A stretch of 64,000 nucleotides of DNA from Anaerolineaceae bacterium (lineage in GTDB: Bacteria > Chloroflexota > Anaerolineae > Aggregatilineales > Phototrophicaceae), in the NCBI GenBank assembly GCA_002699585.1, contig PABP01000014.1, forward strand, positions 744,001 to 808,000, written 5' to 3'. The stretch's first letter is position 1, and each line of letters begins with the position of its first letter. Positions 61,631 to 64,000 of the stretch are shown here, in pieces. Made by a program: the position numbers and the translations under genes. The notes under the pieces were generated by a model. That model ran no database searches. It had not been told where the DNA came from and worked only from the letters and a program-made list of their open reading frames with translations.

Positions 61631-62518
61631 CTAAAGCGCCGAAACGACGTAATACCCACTTAGCACGCCAATCCACACAATGGCCGTATATACCAGGCTG
61701 AGGATGACTGAAAAGCGCACCAGCGACTCTGAGCGGTTGCGTTTGCCCCGGACGTAACGATGCAGCATGACCGGCATGGCGATCAGGATGTAGGGCAGTA
61801 AGAAAGTGGGCAGTACGCCCAGCACGATCATACCCACCACATGGATCCCCAACAGCGTCGTGATGACCTTCAGCAGCAGACGCGTGGGCCGCAAGCCAAA
61901 CCAGATGGTGAAGTTGCTCTCAAACTGGCTATCTACATGAAAATCACGGACTTGCTGCTCTAGTTGGGCGGCCAGCGACGCCAGGATGAACATCAGCAGC
62001 AGGCCGCCATCCACACGTTCCCAGCCGGTAGCAGGCAAGGCAACTGCCACAAAGTAAGGGAAGGTCTGCACGAACAGGGCATGCGTCAGCAAATCCAGGC
62101 CAGGGCGGTTTTTCAAGCGGATCGGTGACGCCGAATAAGCCCACATGATGAAAATGGCCATGAAATAGGTTAGGGCACCGCGCAGACCATAAGACGCGAA
62201 TACGACAAATACACCCACTTGCAGCAGCACCGCGCTGGCAGCCAGCAGTTCTTTAGGAAGGTGGACCTGGCAGAAAAAATTTCGACTGGCTTTTTTGACG
62301 TCGGCGCCATCGTACTGGGCATCGAAGTAATCATTGACGGCAAAGCCTAGCCAATAGCTGACAGTCACGGCCAGCAACAGGGGAAAGTGCTGTAAATTGA
62401 AGTTGCCGTGTAAGATCAGGCCTAATGATGTGATGGTACAGGTCAATCCCCAGGCATCAGCATGATTGATGACGAGGGAAAGCCACCGTCCACGAGAGGG
62501 ATACGTTGTATAGGTCAT
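61631..62518 (-). CDS. UbiA-family prenyltransferase
   Basis: A 295-aa integral membrane enzyme with about eight or nine helices. Start MTYTTYPSRGRWL at 62518 follows GGGAGAAAC; a longer upstream frame was rejected. Both Asp motifs are present: NDYFDAQYD (NDxxDxxxD) and DFHVD (DxxxD) in QQVRDFHVD. It joins a prenyl group to an aromatic or lipid acceptor. Possible roles are quinone, chlorophyll, heme or lipid synthesis; nothing adjacent settles this. An MntR-like regulator lies downstream on the same strand. Confidence 0.9.
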   Translation of the reverse strand: MTYTTYPSRGRWLSLVINHADAWGLTCTITSLGLILHGNFNLQHFPLLLAVTVSYWLGFAVNDYFDAQYDGADVKKASRNFFCQVHLPKELLAASAVLLQVGVFVVFASYGLRGALTYFMAIFIMWAYSASPIRLKNRPGLDLLTHALFVQTFPYFVAVALPATGWERVDGGLLLMFILASLAAQLEQQVRDFHVDSQFESNFTIWFGLRPTRLLLKVITTLLGIHVVGMIVLGVLPTFLLPYILIAMPVMLHRYVRGKRNRSESLVRFSVILSLVYTAIVWIGVLSGYYVVSAL

Positions 62519-62778
62519 AAGAATGTTTCTCCCAAGCCTGTGCCACATAGTAACATAACATGAGCGCGATATAAGCGGCGTACTTGCAAAAAAGTCGTGA
62601 ATACGCCCCCTGTGTGCCGCCGATTCGCAAAACGCGCTGGCGCTCACTGTGGATGGATTGGCCGCAAAAGATAGGCTCTATCAGGCGAACTAACTATAGC
62701 AAACTCTACAAAATAATACGTGTAAATCCAGGATGGGTTCCATACTAGGAAACTTACATACCAAAAAAGTTACACACA

Positions 62779-63669
62779 TTACAGGCTATAAAGTTTTCCC
62801 GACAGATAAACGATGAATTTGTCCAGCGTGCGGTGTTTGAGGTCGATATAGTCGCGGAATACCAGGCCGACCGTTCGCTCGAAGTGGTGACCTTCTACGG
62901 TGCGTAGTATCGTTTGCTCAGGCAGGGGGTCGGCAGCCTGGGGCGGCATCACTGCTACGCCAACATTCCGTTGGACGAAGGCAACTGCGCCGCGGATGCT
63001 GGTGATCTCGATATTCGCGTAAGGATGTGTGCCACCATAGGCGATGAGGTTGTTCTGAACGACGCCACGATAGGCTCCCACCGCCTCTGTGAAGATAAGG
63101 CGTGTGCGGCGCAGGTCATCCAACCGAATGCGTGGCATGTGCGCCAGTGGGTGGGACTTGTGCATCAACAGAGCCATATTTTCGACCTGTAATGGCTCGA
63201 AGTTCAGCGGCATCCCGGGCGCGGGCATATACGAAATACCGACGTCCAGTTCTCCGGCTCCGATGCGGTCCATGATGGTATAGCCACTGCCCGTTTCAAA
63301 ATTGATCTGGAGCATGGGGCGCTCGCGGACGTATTCAGCGATGAGGGGCGCGACCTGCCAGCTCCCAATCGGCTCAATCGCCCCAATGCGGATGTGCCCT
63401 GCATCCCCCTCGGACATGTCCTTCACAGTCCGGTCGAGCGTATCGACTTGCTCCAGAATGGTATAGACCTTGCTGAGGATGGTGCGGCCTTCGTTGGTGA
63501 TGCGTACTCCGCGCCCATGCTTCTCGAATAATTCGACGCCCCAGGCCGCTTCTAACTGCTGGATATGCAACGTTACCGTTGACGGTGCGTATAACAGTTC
63601 GTCGGCTGCGGCTGCGAAGCTCCCTTTTCTTGCAGCGAGATAAAACGTGCGTAACAACTGCAAATTCAT
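62779..63669 (-). CDS. LysR-family transcriptional regulator
   Basis: A 296-aa regulator. Start MNLQLLRTFYLAARKGSF at 63669 was chosen by homology with the LysR N-terminus; a longer upstream frame is not supported. The HTH is FAAAADELLYAPSTVTLHIQQLEAAW (split here: FAAAADELLYAPSTV then TLHIQQLEAAW), and the effector domain (about 90-290) carries RIGAIEPIGSWQVAPLI and TSIRGAVAFVQRNVGVAVMP. The GIG(I/V)LP-type motif is GVAVMP. Divergent from the small gene at 63794, which it may control. Confidence 0.93.
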   Translation of the reverse strand: MNLQLLRTFYLAARKGSFAAAADELLYAPSTVTLHIQQLEAAWGVELFEKHGRGVRITNEGRTILSKVYTILEQVDTLDRTVKDMSEGDAGHIRIGAIEPIGSWQVAPLIAEYVRERPMLQINFETGSGYTIMDRIGAGELDVGISYMPAPGMPLNFEPLQVENMALLMHKSHPLAHMPRIRLDDLRRTRLIFTEAVGAYRGVVQNNLIAYGGTHPYANIEITSIRGAVAFVQRNVGVAVMPPQAADPLPEQTILRTVEGHHFERTVGLVFRDYIDLKHRTLDKFIVYLSGKLYSL

Positions 63670-63793
63670 GATTGTGACCTGTGATAATTCATGAATATTG
63701 AACAATTTCTTTGAAATGTTCGTATTTATCGAAGAGTCAATGGGGCATATACTATCGCAAGATGTGGGGGACTGACAAGGAAGGGATGTCTGA

Positions 63794-64000
63794 ATGGACC
63801 CGAATATACATGCAATGGTCACGGCAGCGAACTATGCTGCTTATCGCCGGGATCGCCAACGCGATGCTATACTCTCGCCGGAGCCATCACCACGTAAACG
63901 GGCGTATCGCACCTGGCTGCGTCTGCACTTTTTGAAGTGGCGCATCGAAGTTCAACGCGCCCACCCGGAGCATCAACCTCGTCCGGCTATCGAGGTGGGG
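63794..64000 (+). CDS. Hypothetical protein, 5' part
   Basis: A frame open to the window edge (69 codons) starting MDPNIHAMVTAANYAAY. A ribosome-binding site GGAAGGGA lies eight bases upstream. The N-terminus is helical; then a very basic region (YRRDRQRD, SPRKRAYRTWLRLHFLKW) and a His/Pro-rich stretch follow. I do not recognise a family. A competing frame starting at 63711 on the same strand runs through this region; I prefer 63794 because it remains open and has the ribosome-binding site. It is divergent from the LysR gene. Confidence 0.55.
   Translation, partial: MDPNIHAMVTAANYAAYRRDRQRDAILSPEPSPRKRAYRTWLRLHFLKWRIEVQRAHPEHQPRPAIEVG

Noticed and set aside
1-64000. tRNA, rRNA, CRISPR arrays, prophage or insertion sequences
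   Set aside because: I scanned the intergenic stretches and saw no T-arm/acceptor pattern, spaced direct repeats, transposase or phage genes.

Overview
The window is bacterial chromosome, about 64 kb, densely packed, moderately GC-rich and free of tRNA, rRNA, CRISPR, transposase or phage genes. The best guess for the host is a member of the Chloroflexota (Anaerolineae-like). This is an inference from gene content: a DUF6391 protein beside holA, Hanks-type Ser/Thr kinase, secreted PPC-repeat proteins, HEAT-repeat proteins, a divergent Lgt-like protein and fold-back intergenic repeats. No ribosomal marker is present to prove it.

Layout. 1-3.4 kb: 5' end of an oligopeptide-type ABC binding protein, a sulfatase and an NAD-dependent epimerase, all on the minus strand. 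4.0-9.0 kb: a small 53-aa protein, leuS, a Nudix hydrolase and a GNAT acetyltransferase. 9.1-12.1 kb: a sugar ABC importer (binding protein, permease, ATPase; minus strand) with a perfect 13-bp hairpin after the binding-protein gene. 12.4-15.9 kb: a 1183-aa secreted protein of eight Ig-like repeats plus PPC domains. 16.3-18.6 kb: DUF6391, holA and a GlsB/YeaQ-type membrane protein. 18.9-22.3 kb: pyruvate dehydrogenase E1 alpha, E1 beta and E2 without E3. 22.4-31 kb: a methyltransferase, secreted esterase, DMT transporter, a minus-strand TolB-like/ICMT/HEAT/HEAT operon, an Lgt-like protein, and an Lrp regulator divergent from a second DMT transporter. 32.4-36.5 kb: a tightly coupled operon of nitrilase-type amidase, degenerate amidohydrolase, a small protein, nadE and a small protein. 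36.5-43 kb: secreted PPC/DUF2135 protein divergent from another secreted protein, a Ser/Thr kinase and a homoserine-kinase-like phosphotransferase. 43-44.7 kb: an AT-richer islet (membrane protein, DUF4259) and a methyltransferase. 44.9-47.1 kb: groES-groEL under a perfect CIRCE operator. 47-54.5 kb: SRPBCC protein, tandem alpha/beta hydrolases, a third hydrolase, a MerR regulator, phosphoesterase, DinB-like protein and a DUF4230 fusion. 54.7-64 kb: an unclassified 865-aa protein, Gfo/Idh/MocA oxidoreductase, Nudix, aldo/keto reductase, MntR-like regulator with duplicated wHTH, UbiA prenyltransferase, LysR regulator and the start of one more gene.

The genes form a generalist heterotroph's housekeeping and accessory set: sugar and peptide uptake, pyruvate oxidation, NAD synthesis, protein folding, secreted adhesive or enzymatic proteins. 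The most notable unexplained structures are non-coding: (i) a ~140-bp element present twice, 41 kb apart, predicted to fold into four consecutive hairpins with base changes that preserve pairing; (ii) a ~110-bp fold-back element present five times, mostly directly behind the stop codon of a plus-strand gene. The best protein-level leads are the metal-ligand-deficient amidohydrolase inside the NAD synthesis operon, the double-wHTH MntR-like regulator, and the 865-aa putative carbohydrate-active protein.
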